The translations under genes and the position numbers were made by a program. From assembly GCA_947625375.1 (NCBI GenBank), contig CANQOC010000005.1:1-45629 (forward strand): DNA of 45,629 nt, written 5' to 3'. Shown piece by piece: positions 33,017 through 45,629 of the stretch. Below the pieces are notes generated by a model. The model worked only from the letters and a program-made list of their open reading frames with translations, was not told where the DNA came from and ran no database searches. Numbering within the stretch: position 1 is the stretch's first letter; every line of letters begins with the position of its first letter. Origin of the DNA: an uncultured Clostridia bacterium (GTDB lineage Bacteria; Bacillota; Clostridia; Oscillospirales; Ruminococcaceae).

Positions 33017-35497
33017 TTACTTGACGGTGACACTCTTGTAAGCGCAGTCGTTGAGCGACGAGAACTTGGTTCCGTCGGACGAAGCCTTGATTCTTACCTT
33101 GTAGGTGCCCGCAGGAAGACCGGTGATGGTGGCGGTAGTGCCGTTGATGCTGGTCTTCGCATTTGCGAAGTAGGTCGAGTGAGTCGAAATCGCATAGGTG
33201 GTCTTGCCGTCGGTTTCGCCAATCGAAATCCATACCTGGTAAGTGGTGGCGTCCTTAACGGGGTTCCAGCTTACGGTAATCGAGCCGCTGCCGCCGCTGA
33301 TAGAGGTAATCTCGGGTTTAGAGGTTACTGCGGTTGCGCCGTCCGGGTCGGGAGCGGTCCTGGTGACGCTGTCGGAGGAGGAAGGCGAAATCGTTACGAT
33401 TCCGGAATCCTTGCCGTTCGCCCTGATCTTGAAGTCATACGAAGTGCCGTTAGAAAGTCCGCTGATGTTTACGGTGCGCTTGGTGGTCGAGCCGGCCTTC
33501 TTCCATTCGGAAGCGTTGGCTCTCTTCCAATAGACCTCATAGGTCGGGCTGTTGGCGGCTTCGTTCCACTTAAGGGTTACCTTCTTGTTGCCCGAGGTCG
33601 CCTTAAGACCGGTGACGTATTCGGACATGGTAGGCTTGGTGGTAGTGGTGTTGTTGTTGCCGGGAGCAGAGGTCGAGGTGTAGGCGTCGCCGGCCTTGTG
33701 AGTGGCGGTACCGATTCTGGTCTCTCTGCCGCTTGAAAGGACGGCATAAACAACTACCTGATAGCTGATGTTCTTGCCGAGCGGGATATCCGCGCTGTTG
33801 TAGGAAGAAGTCCTTAAGATTTCGCCGTCGACGTTCGAGTCAAGACGGAAGTACTGGACTCTGTAAACGCTCGCGTTATCGACCTTTTCCCAAGTAACGG
33901 TGGTGGTCGAAGAGTTCTTCTCGGTCAGAACGAGGTTCTGGTTCGAGGAGGAAACATTGGTCGAGCTCGATGCCTTGGCGGTGTGGCTTGCGGAAGCAAC
34001 TACCTGACCGTTCTGGAGAACGAGGACGGTGAAGCTGCGACCCGAGCCGACGGGGATAATCGCGCTGTTGTCGTTATAGGCATAGGCTCTGCTGCCGGAG
34101 GTCGAATCCTCGAGCTGATAGATGATTTCATAGGTGCCGTAGGCGCTGCCGTACCAGGTAATCTGGGTCTGGCTGGTGCCGACAACGAGCATGCAGTTGC
34201 TGCCGTACTCGGTGGTGCCGGTGACCTTATTGCTGCTGCTCGAGGTGTTGCCGTAGGTTACGCGGCCGTAGGCGTCGACATAAACGGTTCCGACAATCGA
34301 GGAAGCGCGTCCGTTGGCGTTAAGCGCATAAACGGTGACGGTATAGGTCGCGCCGCTTACGATAGGAACAGAAGCATAGTTCAGGTTTACGTTGAAGACA
34401 TCGCTGAAGCCGGAGTTGTTTCTGTACGAAATCTGATATCCGTAGTAGTTGTTGCCGCTCCACTCGAGGTTAAGAGTGCCGCCGGAAACATATCCGTAAA
34501 CGGTGCCGTTGCTGGTGCCGTTGCGGTAATAGACCGCTCTTGCAATAGCCTTGGCGTCATTGCCGTAATTGCTGTAAACGGCGTAAACGTCGAAGGTGAG
34601 CGAGCTGTAGTTGCTGTACTGATTGATAACGCTCGCAAGATTGGTGTAGAGGGTGGTGTAGTTGTAGGGATAGATTGCGTTGGTAACTCTGGTGGTGCCG
34701 CCGAGAACTACATAGTAGTAAATCGCGTCATCAACGGGAGTCCAGTAAAGGGTGGTGCCGTTGAACCAAGCGCCGTCGTCATAGCTGCTCGAGCTGCCGG
34801 AAGAAGAGGTACCGGTAGAGACGTTGACGGAACCGATGTTGTTAAGAACGCCCTTAGAGTTGTGGTAAGCAACGGTAACCGTTCTTACATCCGCAAAGTT
34901 TACATCTTTAGGAAGATAAATATGAGCAGTGTATTCGTCTTCTCCTGTAGCTGTCAACTTTGCAGGCGTGCCGTCGAGGGTCTTCTTGTCAGCGTCTACA
35001 TAAGTGTAGTCGACTCTGTAGTCCTCGGCAATCTCTTCCTTCTTAGTGTTGGTCTGAGCCTTCCAAGTAACCTCAATGTGACCAGCTGCTACTTCCTCTA
35101 CGGTTACATTTGTGGTCTTTACATAGCCGTAGATAGTGACGGCCGTTTTGGTCTTGACGGGCAGTGTAACCTGTCCCTTAACAACCGGCTGAACGGTAGC
35201 TTCGTATTTACCGGCTGCAAGCTTGGTGTAGGTTACAGAGAAGTCGTCATTCTTGTTGCTTGCTGATGATGAGACTGTCTTCTCGGCACCGACCAGAGTA
35301 CCATCTTTATAAAGTGCAACTTTATAACTGGTAGCATCAACATATTCGTGCCAAGAGAGATACAATGTTGACGGCGTATCCTCGTCTTGTGTCAAAGTGG
35401 GTCCGGCCCATGACTGGTCAGCTGCCGAAGCAAAGACAGTCAGCATGGACAAGCTAAGAACAAGCGCCGTGACAACTGCTAATATTCTTTTTGCCAT
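33017..35497 (-). CDS. Secreted fibronectin-III-like repeat protein
   Basis: The start at 35497 (MAKRILAVVTALVLSLSMLT) is supported by AAAGGAG 9 bases upstream; the frame is open to 35572. The ~826-residue protein has a Sec signal peptide ending VFASAA-DQ and then about seven to eight beta-sandwich repeats. The two at the C-terminus are clear Fn3 (VTGLKATSGNKKVTLKWNEA ... NISGLSNGTSYDFKIRA; ITVSWNPVKDATTYQVWISI ... TITGLPAGTYKVRIKA). It is rich in Tyr, Ser, Thr and Asn. There is no catalytic motif, LPXTG, membrane tail or SLH, so it is probably released or held non-covalently. The first ~200 codons are visibly more AT-rich than the rest. Confidence 0.9.
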   Translation of the reverse strand: MAKRILAVVTALVLSLSMLTVFASAADQSWAGPTLTQDEDTPSTLYLSWHEYVDATSYKVALYKDGTLVGAEKTVSSSASNKNDDFSVTYTKLAAGKYEATVQPVVKGQVTLPVKTKTAVTIYGYVKTTNVTVEEVAAGHIEVTWKAQTNTKKEEIAEDYRVDYTYVDADKKTLDGTPAKLTATGEDEYTAHIYLPKDVNFADVRTVTVAYHNSKGVLNNIGSVNVSTGTSSSGSSSSYDDGAWFNGTTLYWTPVDDAIYYYVVLGGTTRVTNAIYPYNYTTLYTNLASVINQYSNYSSLTFDVYAVYSNYGNDAKAIARAVYYRNGTSNGTVYGYVSGGTLNLEWSGNNYYGYQISYRNNSGFSDVFNVNLNYASVPIVSGATYTVTVYALNANGRASSIVGTVYVDAYGRVTYGNTSSSSNKVTGTTEYGSNCMLVVGTSQTQITWYGSAYGTYEIIYQLEDSTSGSRAYAYNDNSAIIPVGSGRSFTVLVLQNGQVVASASHTAKASSSTNVSSSNQNLVLTEKNSSTTTVTWEKVDNASVYRVQYFRLDSNVDGEILRTSSYNSADIPLGKNISYQVVVYAVLSSGRETRIGTATHKAGDAYTSTSAPGNNNTTTTKPTMSEYVTGLKATSGNKKVTLKWNEAANSPTYEVYWKRANASEWKKAGSTTKRTVNISGLSNGTSYDFKIRANGKDSGIVTISPSSSDSVTRTAPDPDGATAVTSKPEITSISGGSGSITVSWNPVKDATTYQVWISIGETDGKTTYAISTHSTYFANAKTSINGTTATITGLPAGTYKVRIKASSDGTKFSSLNDCAYKSVTVK

Positions 35498-35531
35498 TGA
35501 TGATAACACTCCTTTATAAGATGTTGGTTTT

Positions 35532-35560
35532 ATTATATCACCCAAAATCGGATTTGTAAA
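35532..35560 (-). promoter_or_regulatory. Promoter of the Fn3-like protein gene
   Basis: Minus-strand TTTACA (35555-35560), 17 bp, TATAAT (35532-35537). Confidence 0.8.
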
Positions 35561-35651
35561 GGGTTTTTTCAAAAAAATTAGAAAATTTAAGCATTTCTTA
35601 AAAGAATTTCGGTTGTTGTGCGGTTTGCGGTTTAAAATTCTCCTGAAACAC

Positions 35652-35680
35652 TTGAAATCCGATTGAAGAGGTGTTACACT
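35652..35680 (+). promoter_or_regulatory. Promoter of galM
   Basis: TTGAAA (35652-35657), 17 bp, TACACT (35675-35680), about 87 bp before the start codon. Confidence 0.65.
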
Positions 35681-35767
35681 TGTAATACCGATGCAGACGC
35701 TTCTTTATTGCGGCTGATTCGCAAATTTTTAAATTTTGTAGAAAGTGACAGAAAGGCTGGGTAAAAT

Positions 35768-36814
35768 ATGACAAATATCACAAAGCGTAAATTCGGGAAG
35801 CTTTCGACCGGCGAAGAGGTTTATCTTTTCGAGATGAAGAATTCTTCGGGCGCATACGTCGAAATAATAAACTTCGGCGGCGCAATCCGCTCGATTGTCG
35901 TCCCAGATAAAAACGGCGTTCTCGGCGACGTCGCCCTCGGATATGACACCGCCGAGGGGTACGAAAAGCAGGACAAGTATATCGGCGCGCTTATCGGGCG
36001 TCACGGAAACAGGATTGAGGACGCGCGTTTTCGGCTCGGTCACAGAAAATATTCCCTTGCGAAAAACGACGGAAGAAACAGCCTTCACGGCGGCATCAAG
36101 GGGTTTGACAAAAAGCTCTGGGACGCCGCAATCGACGGCGAAACGCTCGTCCTGAAATACACAAGTCCGGACGGCGAAGAGGGGTTCCCGGGGAAGCTCG
36201 ACGTCACCGTCAAATACACCTTTGACGACGAAAATTCGCTTAAAATCGACTATTCCGCCGAAAGCGACGCCGACACCGTCTGCAACCTGACGAATCACTG
36301 TTATTTCAACCTTGACGGCGAGGGAAGCGGGCTTATTCTCGGTCACTCGCTGAGGATTTACGCGTCGCACTTTACCGTCGGGAACAGCGAGTGTCTGCCG
36401 ACGGGGTATGTGGCGAAGGTTGAGGGGACGCCTCTCGACTTCACCGATTTTCACGTTGTCGGCGAGAGGATTGACGAAAAGCACGAGCAGCTTTTATTCG
36501 GTCACGGATATGACCACAACTTCTGTCCCGACGGCGAGGGATTCCGGAGAATGGCGACGCTTGTCGCCGAGAAGTCGGGGCGGACGATGGACGTTTACAG
36601 CGACCTCCCGGGGATTCAGTTCTACAGCGGCAACGCGCTGAACGGACTTCCGCCGCTTGGAAAGGGCGGAAAGGTGATTGAGCGCAGGAGCGGACTCTGC
36701 CTTGAAACGCAGTTTTATCCGAACGCGATGCGTTTTGACAATTTTGAAAAGCCGGTGCTTAAGAAAGGTGAGCGCTGGCACCATGTCACCGTCTACAGCT
36801 TCGGAGTGAAATGA
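35768..36814 (+). CDS. galM: Aldose 1-epimerase (mutarotase)
   Basis: The 348-residue protein interconverts alpha and beta anomers of galactose and other sugars. It shows IINFGGAIRSIVVPD, IGRHGNRI near residue 78, the catalytic His in NLTNHCYFNLDG (His ~177) and the catalytic Glu in CLETQFYPNAM (Glu ~312), in the correct order and spacing for GalM. No signal peptide is present, so it is cytosolic. It is a single gene with promoter and terminator; no other gal genes are adjacent, so it may serve general sugar intake. Confidence 0.96.
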   Translation: MTNITKRKFGKLSTGEEVYLFEMKNSSGAYVEIINFGGAIRSIVVPDKNGVLGDVALGYDTAEGYEKQDKYIGALIGRHGNRIEDARFRLGHRKYSLAKNDGRNSLHGGIKGFDKKLWDAAIDGETLVLKYTSPDGEEGFPGKLDVTVKYTFDDENSLKIDYSAESDADTVCNLTNHCYFNLDGEGSGLILGHSLRIYASHFTVGNSECLPTGYVAKVEGTPLDFTDFHVVGERIDEKHEQLLFGHGYDHNFCPDGEGFRRMATLVAEKSGRTMDVYSDLPGIQFYSGNALNGLPPLGKGGKVIERRSGLCLETQFYPNAMRFDNFEKPVLKKGERWHHVTVYSFGVK

Positions 36815-36842
36815 TGCGTCTGCATATGAAATAGTTTTTGAA

Positions 36843-36875
36843 AAAGCCGTCTGAAAATTCAGGCGGCTTTGTTTT
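36843..36875 (+). terminator. Terminator behind galM
   Basis: AAAGCCGTCTGAA pairs with TTCAGGCGGCTTT around two bases, followed by a T-rich tract. Confidence 0.9.
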
Positions 36876-36976
36876 AAATAATGGTCGATTTTGAATTTTT
36901 TTGTGATGACGATGATGTGTGACAAAGTTTGGAAAATTAAAAGTTTTCGATTGAACCTTTTTCAAAAGTGTTCACT

Positions 36977-37313
36977 GTGCAAGCCGGTTTTGTTCCTGCT
37001 CGACCGCCCTCGCGATACCGAACCGCTTCGGTTGTCTTGCAGACAAAACCGGCGTGCACCGGGTCGAGGGGCAGTGCCCCTCGCCGCGACCGCAGTCGCG
37101 GAACACCCCTACGAAGTGCGCTCCGCAAGAGGTGAATTGAAAAAAACAGTCCGGTGGACAGTCGATTACGACGAAATGAGGGCAAAGGCGAAGCCTTTGC
37201 GGAACAATGCCTACGAAAAGTTACCTTTCGCAGAAAAGTATGGGGCATTGTGTGACGCCCTGAAAGAGAGGGCGTCCCCTTATGATTCCGCCGTGCGACA
37301 GCATGGCGGCACC
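36977..37313. repeat. Field of hairpins between galM and rpoC
   Basis: Successive inverted repeats: GTGCA-a-GCCGGTTTTGT (36977-36993) with ACAAAACCGGC-g-TGCAC (37043-37059), enclosing ACCGAA/TTCGGT; CGAGGGGC-AGT-GCCCCTCG (37065-37083); CCGCGAC/GTCGCGG (37084-37101); GCAAAGGC-GAA-GCCTTTGC (37182-37200); ACAATGCC/GGCATTGT (37204-37251) enclosing CGAAA/TTTCG; GACGCCCT/AGGGCGTC (37254-37276); CCGCC/GGCGG near 37289-37309. None has a terminator-like T-run, so rpoC lacks an obvious intrinsic terminator. Confidence 0.7.
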
Positions 37314-37315
37314 TT

Positions 37316-40882
<3,567 letters not shown>

Positions 40883-40924
40883 AATATATACCCTCTTTAC
40901 TCTAAACTTGACGCTGCCTTTTGC

Positions 40925-43900
40925 TTACAAAATGTCCGAGTTGTCCGAGTCGCCGTCGACGACCGAATATCCGTCGAGGGTATCGGTGCCGTCAAAGTCG
41001 AGCTCTTCGTCTTCGTCGTCATAGTCCTCCGACGCGGGTTCGGTATAGTCGTCGTCGACCGGCTCGGTCTCATACGACATTCCGTAGTCCCCTATCGGCG
41101 CCGGAATGATGTCGGCGTCGTCGTCGAAGCTCTGGGTGAGGTCGATTTCGTTCTGTTCGGAGTCGAGGACCCTGACGTCGAGCGCAAGGGACTGGAGCTC
41201 CTTGACCATGACCTTGAAGGCCTCGGGGATTCCCGCCTGCGGCACATTCTGACCCTTGACTATCGCCTCATAGGTCTTTACGCGTCCGGTGGTGTCGTCT
41301 GATTTTACGGTCAGGATTTCCTGAAGGGTATATGCCGCGCCGTATGCCTCGAGCGCCCAGACTTCCATTTCACCGAATCTCTGTCCTCCGAACTGTGCCT
41401 TACCGCCGAGCGGCTGCTGTGTGACGAGCGCATAGGGGCCGACCGAGCGGGCGTGAATCTTGTCGTCGACAAGGTGGTGGAGTTTAAGGTAATACATTAT
41501 ACCGACGGTTACGCGGTTGTCGAACGGCTCGCCGGTTCTTCCGTCGTAAAGGGTGGTCTTTCCGTCCTCGTCCATACCCGCCAGTCTGAAGCATTCGCGG
41601 ATATCCTCCTCGTGAGCGCCGTCGAAGACCGGGGTCATAATCTTCCAGCCGAGCTTTTTGGCGGCCATTCCGAGGTGTACCTCGAGCACCTGTCCGATGT
41701 TCATACGCGAAGGAACGCCGAGCGGGTTCAAAACGATGTCGAGCGGAGTACCGTCGGCGAGGAATGGCATATCCTCCTGCGAAAGAATGCGGGATACAAC
41801 GCCCTTGTTTCCGTGACGGCCCGCCATTTTATCGCCGACCGAAATCTTTCTCTTCTGCGCGATATAGCAGCGCACCAGCATATTGACTCCCGGCGAAAGC
41901 TCGTCGCAGTTTTCGGGGGTGAATATCTTGACGTCGATGATGACGCCGGACTCGCCGTGCGGCACCCTCAGCGAATTGTCGCGGACCTCGCGGGCCTTTT
42001 CGCCGAATATCGCGCGAAGGAGCCTTTCCTCGGCGGTAAGCTCGGTCTCGCCCTTCGGTGTGACCTTTCCGACGAGGATATCGCCGCTTCTGACCTCCGC
42101 ACCGATGCGGATTATGCCGTTTTCGTCGAGGTCCTTAAGCGCGTCCTCGCCGACGCCCGGAATGTCCTTGGTGATTTCCTCGGGGCCGAGCTTGGTGTCG
42201 CGGCACTCGATTTCATACTCCTCGATGTGGATAGAGGTATAGATGTCGTCCCTGACGAGCCTCTCGTTGAGGAGGACGGCGTCCTCGTAGTTATAGCCCT
42301 CCCAAGTCATGAAGCCGATGAGGGCGTTGCGTCCGAGCGAAATCTCGCCGTTAGAGGTGGCGGGACCGTCGCCGATGACCTGATGCGCTTCGATTCGCTC
42401 TCCCTTCGAGACAATCGGGCGCTGGTTGGTGCATGTTCCCGAGTTCGAGCGCTTGAATTTGGTGAGATTATATGTCCTCAGCTCGCCCGAGTCCTCGCGG
42501 ACGACAATCGTCGACGCGTCGACCTTTTCGACGACGCCGGCTGCCTCGGATACGACGGCAACGCCCGAGTCGAGACATGCCTTATATTCCATTCCGGTGC
42601 CGACAATCGGGTTTTCGGTGACGAGGAGCGGAACGGCCTGACACTGCATGTTCGCGCCCATCAGCGCGCGGTTCGCGTCGTCGTTTTCGAGGAACGGAAT
42701 CATCGCGGTCGCGACCGAGACGACCATCTTCGGCGAAACGTCCATAAAGTCGATGTTCTCGCGGTCGATTTCCATAATCTGGTCGCGGTATCTGCCGTTG
42801 ACCTTTGCGCGCGCAAACTTGTTGTCCTCGGTCAGAGGCTCATTCGCCTGCGCCACCATATAGTTGTCCTCGACGTCCGCGGTCATGTATACGACCTCGT
42901 CGGTGACGATTCCGGTCGTCTTGTCGACGCGGCGGTAGGGCGCCTCGATAAAGCCGTATTCGTTGATTCTCGCGAACGTCGCAAGATAGGAGATAAGACC
43001 GATGTTCGGACCTTCCGGCGTCTCGACCGGGCACATTCTTCCGTAGTGCGAATAGTGGACGTCGCGGACCTCGAATCCTGCGCGGTCGCGCGAGAGACCG
43101 CCGGGTCCGAGCGCCGAAATTCTTCTCTTATGGCGAAGCTCGGAGAGCGGGTTGACCTGGTCCATGAACTGCGACAGCGGGGAGGAGCCGAAGAACTCTT
43201 TAAGCGCCGCGGTCACGGGGCGGATATTGATGAGGGCGGTCGGGGTGACGACCTCGAGGTCCTGAGACTGAATGTTCATTCTCTCGCGGATGACCCTCTC
43301 CATTCTCGAGAAGCCGATTCTGAACTGATTCTGCAAAAGCTCGCCGACCGAGCGGATGCGGCGGTTTCCGAGGTGGTCGATGTCGTCGACGACGCCGACT
43401 CCTTCGCAGAGGTTGAGGAAATAGCTTATCGTCGCGATGATGTCGTCGATGACGATGTGCTTCGGGATAAGCTCGTCGCGGCGGAGGCGAATCTGTTCGG
43501 CAATTTGGTCGTCGCCGGAGGCGTTCTCGAGGATTTCCCTCAATACGCGGAACGAGACCTTTTCGTTGATGCCGAGGGGCTTTGCGTCGAAGCTGATGAA
43601 GCGGGAGATGTCGACCATTCCGCTGCCGATAATCTTGACCTCGTCGATGTCGACCTTGTGGGTGACCTCGCCGGTCGGACTGGTGAGCGTTTCGCGCTTT
43701 TCGACGGTGACATATGCCTCGGTGACGCCCGCCGACTCGATTTCCTCGGCGCGCTCAAAGCTGATGACCTCCTCCGGCTCGGCGATGATTTCGCCGGTCA
43801 GCGGGTCGGCAATCGGTCTCGAAAGCTTGTGCCCCGCAAGGCGGGAGGCAAGTCCGAGCTTTTTGTTGTATTTGTATCTTCCGAAGCGCGAGAGGTCGTA

Positions 43901-44695
43901 TCTTGCGGCATCGAAGAAGAGGTTATTAAGGTGGGTAATCGCCGAATCGACCGTCGGGGGCTCGCCCGGGCGGAGCTTTTTATATACCTCTATAAGACCC
44001 TCTTCGGCGGTGGTCGCCGAGTCCTTCTGGGTGACTGTCGCCCGAAGCCTCGGGTCGTTGTTGAACATCGCGTCGATTTCGTCGTTGGTGCCGACGCCGA
44101 TTGCGCGGATAAAGGTCGTAATCGGAATCTTTCTGTTCTTGTCGATTCTGACGTATACGACGTCGTTCGAGTCCATTTCGTATTCGAGCCATGCGCCGCG
44201 GTTCGGGATAACCGTCGACTTAAACAGCTCCTTGCCGGTCTTGTCCCTTTCGACGGCATAATAAACGCCGGGCGAACGCACAAGCTGTGATACGATGACT
44301 CTCTCCGCGCCGTTGATGACAAAGGTTCCCGAAGGGGTCATGAGCGGGAAGTCGCCCATATATACCTCCGAGTCCTTTATTTCGCCGGTTTCGAGGTTGT
44401 TGAGTCTTGCGGTAACGCGAAGCGGCGCGGCGTATGTGGTGTCGCGCTCCTTACATTCGGCAATCGAATACTTCGGCTCGGGGTCAATCCGATAGTCGAT
44501 AAAGCTCAGCTCAAGGGTTTCGTTATAGTCCTTAATCGACGCGACGTCGTGAAAGACCTCCCGAAGACCCTCGTCCAAAAACCATTGGTACGACTTCTTC
44601 TGGACCTCGATGAGATTCGGCATATCAAGAACCTCGTTGATTTTCGCGAAGCTCTTACGGACGTTCTTGCCGAGCTGCACGTCCCTGACATTCAT
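40925..44695 (-). CDS. rpoB: RNA polymerase beta subunit
   Basis: The 1256-residue partner of rpoC. It begins in clostridial style ([20 protein letters not shown]). The rifampicin region reads [20 protein letters not shown] followed by [20 protein letters not shown]. Later segments [38 protein letters not shown] and [20 protein letters not shown] are intact. The ~80-residue tail is strongly acidic ([20 protein letters not shown]). GGAG lies before ATG. It has its own promoter in this window; rplJ-rplL, often directly upstream, are absent. Confidence 0.98.
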   Translation of the reverse strand: MNVRDVQLGKNVRKSFAKINEVLDMPNLIEVQKKSYQWFLDEGLREVFHDVASIKDYNETLELSFIDYRIDPEPKYSIAECKERDTTYAAPLRVTARLNNLETGEIKDSEVYMGDFPLMTPSGTFVINGAERVIVSQLVRSPGVYYAVERDKTGKELFKSTVIPNRGAWLEYEMDSNDVVYVRIDKNRKIPITTFIRAIGVGTNDEIDAMFNNDPRLRATVTQKDSATTAEEGLIEVYKKLRPGEPPTVDSAITHLNNLFFDAARYDLSRFGRYKYNKKLGLASRLAGHKLSRPIADPLTGEIIAEPEEVISFERAEEIESAGVTEAYVTVEKRETLTSPTGEVTHKVDIDEVKIIGSGMVDISRFISFDAKPLGINEKVSFRVLREILENASGDDQIAEQIRLRRDELIPKHIVIDDIIATISYFLNLCEGVGVVDDIDHLGNRRIRSVGELLQNQFRIGFSRMERVIRERMNIQSQDLEVVTPTALINIRPVTAALKEFFGSSPLSQFMDQVNPLSELRHKRRISALGPGGLSRDRAGFEVRDVHYSHYGRMCPVETPEGPNIGLISYLATFARINEYGFIEAPYRRVDKTTGIVTDEVVYMTADVEDNYMVAQANEPLTEDNKFARAKVNGRYRDQIMEIDRENIDFMDVSPKMVVSVATAMIPFLENDDANRALMGANMQCQAVPLLVTENPIVGTGMEYKACLDSGVAVVSEAAGVVEKVDASTIVVREDSGELRTYNLTKFKRSNSGTCTNQRPIVSKGERIEAHQVIGDGPATSNGEISLGRNALIGFMTWEGYNYEDAVLLNERLVRDDIYTSIHIEEYEIECRDTKLGPEEITKDIPGVGEDALKDLDENGIIRIGAEVRSGDILVGKVTPKGETELTAEERLLRAIFGEKAREVRDNSLRVPHGESGVIIDVKIFTPENCDELSPGVNMLVRCYIAQKRKISVGDKMAGRHGNKGVVSRILSQEDMPFLADGTPLDIVLNPLGVPSRMNIGQVLEVHLGMAAKKLGWKIMTPVFDGAHEEDIRECFRLAGMDEDGKTTLYDGRTGEPFDNRVTVGIMYYLKLHHLVDDKIHARSVGPYALVTQQPLGGKAQFGGQRFGEMEVWALEAYGAAYTLQEILTVKSDDTTGRVKTYEAIVKGQNVPQAGIPEAFKVMVKELQSLALDVRVLDSEQNEIDLTQSFDDDADIIPAPIGDYGMSYETEPVDDDYTEPASEDYDDEDEELDFDGTDTLDGYSVVDGDSDNSDIL

Positions 44696-44710
44696 TGGCG
44701 GTCACTCCTT

Positions 44711-44745
44711 TTAGAGATATAGAGGCTGATTGGCGATTGGTGATT
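44711..44745. repeat. Heptad repeat tract in the rpoB leader
   Basis: Five 7-bp units: TTAGAGA, TATAGAG, GCTGATT, GGCGATT, GGTGATT, ending just before the rpoB ribosome site, so it is transcribed into the 5'UTR. Its second half has a different unit (GGYGATT). Confidence 0.6.
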
Positions 44746-44864
44746 TTGTACAACATTGCGCGAATAAAGTTGAAAAATTTCTCTGTGAAAAATTCCAATA
44801 TATGACAAAAATGGCGATTTTGGCGACAAAGCGCTTATTCTCCATTCTGTATGATACATAATTG

Positions 44865-44893
44865 ACTATAACCCAAAACAAAACCGATGTCAA
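44865..44893 (-). promoter_or_regulatory. Promoter of rpoB-rpoC
   Basis: Minus-strand TTGACA (44888-44893), 17 bp, TATAGT (44865-44870). A second TGCTTGACA lies about 36 bp farther upstream without a clear -10. The leader to rpoB is about 160 bases. Confidence 0.82.
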
Positions 44894-44993
44894 GCAGAAA
44901 AAGGAAAATTCGGGATTTTCGTGGTTTTTGTCAAGCAAAACTACTTTACAGGCGTTTTTTTGTACAAAATCACCAAACATTTATACCGCCGCA

Positions 44994-45020
44994 ATAATAC
45001 GCAGTCCGGAAACGTATTAT
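44994..45020. promoter_or_regulatory. Inverted repeat in the rpoB / lipoprotein divergent gap
   Basis: ATAATACG (44994-45001) and CGTATTAT (45013-45020) are 11 bp apart, upstream of the lipoprotein promoter. It is a possible operator; no T-run. Confidence 0.45.
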
Positions 45021-45070
45021 GGTCAAAGACACCTGTAACCGAACCGTAAACATTTGTTACCGGATTGTTC

Positions 45071-45098
45071 TTGATTTTCGCCGTTTTGGTGGTAAAAT
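45071..45098 (+). promoter_or_regulatory. Possible promoter of the DUF4349 lipoprotein gene
   Basis: TTGATT (45071-45076), 16 bp, TAAAAT (45093-45098), 42 bp before the start codon. Confidence 0.5.
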
Positions 45099-45140
45099 TA
45101 AAATCACGGAACGGAAAAATTCCCGAAAGGAAGGATAAAA

Positions 45141-45629
45141 ATGAAAAAAACACTGATAATTATGCTCTCGGCGCTGATGCTGATATCCCTGACGGCCTGC
45201 GGAGGCGCCGGAAAAGACTATTTAGCCACCGCAAACAGCTCGGCAGCGCCCGCTGAGGGAGGCTATTACGACTACGGCTGGGACGAGGCCGAGGTCGCCG
45301 ACGAATGGGTCGAAGCGCCCGTCGCCGACGTCGAAGTGCCCACCCCGGCGGAAACTCCGAATCCCGACACCGCCCCCTCGGCGAACATAAACGGCGACAT
45401 CAGTCAGCCGAAGGAGACCTCGCGGAAAATCATCAAGAACGGCTCGCTCGACGTCGAAACCCTCGACTACGACAGATTCGTCGCCGACCTTGAATCCGAG
45501 GTCGCGGCGCTCGGCGGATACATAGAAAACTCGTCGCAGTACGGCGGAAAGTCCTATTACGGCTCGTCGACCCGCTCGGCGAGCTATACGGTAAGGGTTC
45601 CCTCGGAAAACTATTCGGCGTTTATGAAC
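45141..45629 (+). CDS. DUF4349-type lipoprotein, 3' end beyond the window
   Basis: The first 163 codons are present. AGGAAGGA precedes the ATG. The product starts with a lipoprotein signal (MLISLTAC, lipid Cys at about 18). A Glu/Pro/Tyr-rich linker follows (YYDYGWDEAEVADEWVEAP). From about residue 95 comes the start of a DUF4349 domain (RKIIKNGSLDVETLDYDRFV, then ALGGYIENSSQYGG and SYTVRVPSENYSAFM). Family members usually continue with a coiled coil and membrane helices and are of unknown function. It is divergent from rpoB. Confidence 0.88.
   Translation, partial: MKKTLIIMLSALMLISLTACGGAGKDYLATANSSAAPAEGGYYDYGWDEAEVADEWVEAPVADVEVPTPAETPNPDTAPSANINGDISQPKETSRKIIKNGSLDVETLDYDRFVADLESEVAALGGYIENSSQYGGKSYYGSSTRSASYTVRVPSENYSAFMN

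Noticed and set aside
41453..44290. A 945-codon open frame on the plus strand opposite rpoB
   Set aside because: It is the antisense shadow of a GC-rich conserved gene; it has no ribosome site or recognisable domain and rpoB is certain. The long frames opposite rpoC, ilvB and leuC were rejected for the same reason.

Overview
The window reads as chromosomal DNA of a Gram-positive, fibre-degrading anaerobe of the Clostridia, most like Oscillospiraceae/Ruminococcus. The evidence is a GC-rich genome with strong sigma-A promoters (TTGACA-17-TATAAT, often with a TGTGG upstream of the -10), a T-box leader, an LTA-synthase-like enzyme, xylan-active lipoproteins (GH10, GH43), a cohesin-type surface protein, and rpoB followed by rpoC. 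The species assignment is inference; no rRNA or tRNA gene was seen.

Left part (1-11.7 kb): a start fragment of a minus-strand gene, a strongly promoted 83-residue protein, then one long minus-strand branched-chain amino acid operon transcribed leuA-leuC-leuD-leuB-ilvB-ilvN-ilvC-ilvD, ending in a DUF815-type AAA+ ATPase gene. A consensus promoter and a leucine T-box (specifier CUC) control the front of the operon.

Middle part (11.7-37.3 kb): short transcription units for the cell surface and sugars. They are an acyltransferase with an unknown partner, a cohesin-type membrane protein with an SPFH protein, AraC with a GH10 xylanase, an acetyltransferase with a two-TM protein, a CNNM/CBS transporter, a Na/Pi transporter with PhoU domain, a GH43 lipoprotein, a PfkB sugar kinase, a CotH-type lipoprotein with an LTA-synthase-like protein, YitT, a secreted Fn3-like protein, and galM.

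Right part (37.3-45.6 kb): rpoB-rpoC on the minus strand with its own promoter and a roughly 160-nt leader, then the start of a divergent DUF4349 lipoprotein gene running off the window.

The most unusual content lies between the genes. (1) Three copies (19.07, 25.54, 27.02 kb) of a roughly 110-nt cloverleaf-like element have a conserved outer stem and three hairpin arms whose sequences differ but keep pairing. Two of these copies belong to a larger composite with a conserved roughly 40-bp block and a C-run/G-run palindrome. (2) An unrelated 182-nt nested, branched fold lies at 20.98-21.16 kb. (3) Nine tracts of degenerate 7-bp-period repeats (TAGARGA-like, or its complement) sit in intergenic DNA and UTRs, one inside the ilv operon and one in the rpoB leader. 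(4) A field of hairpins lies behind rpoC. Together they look like a dense population of structured, probably repeated, non-coding elements.
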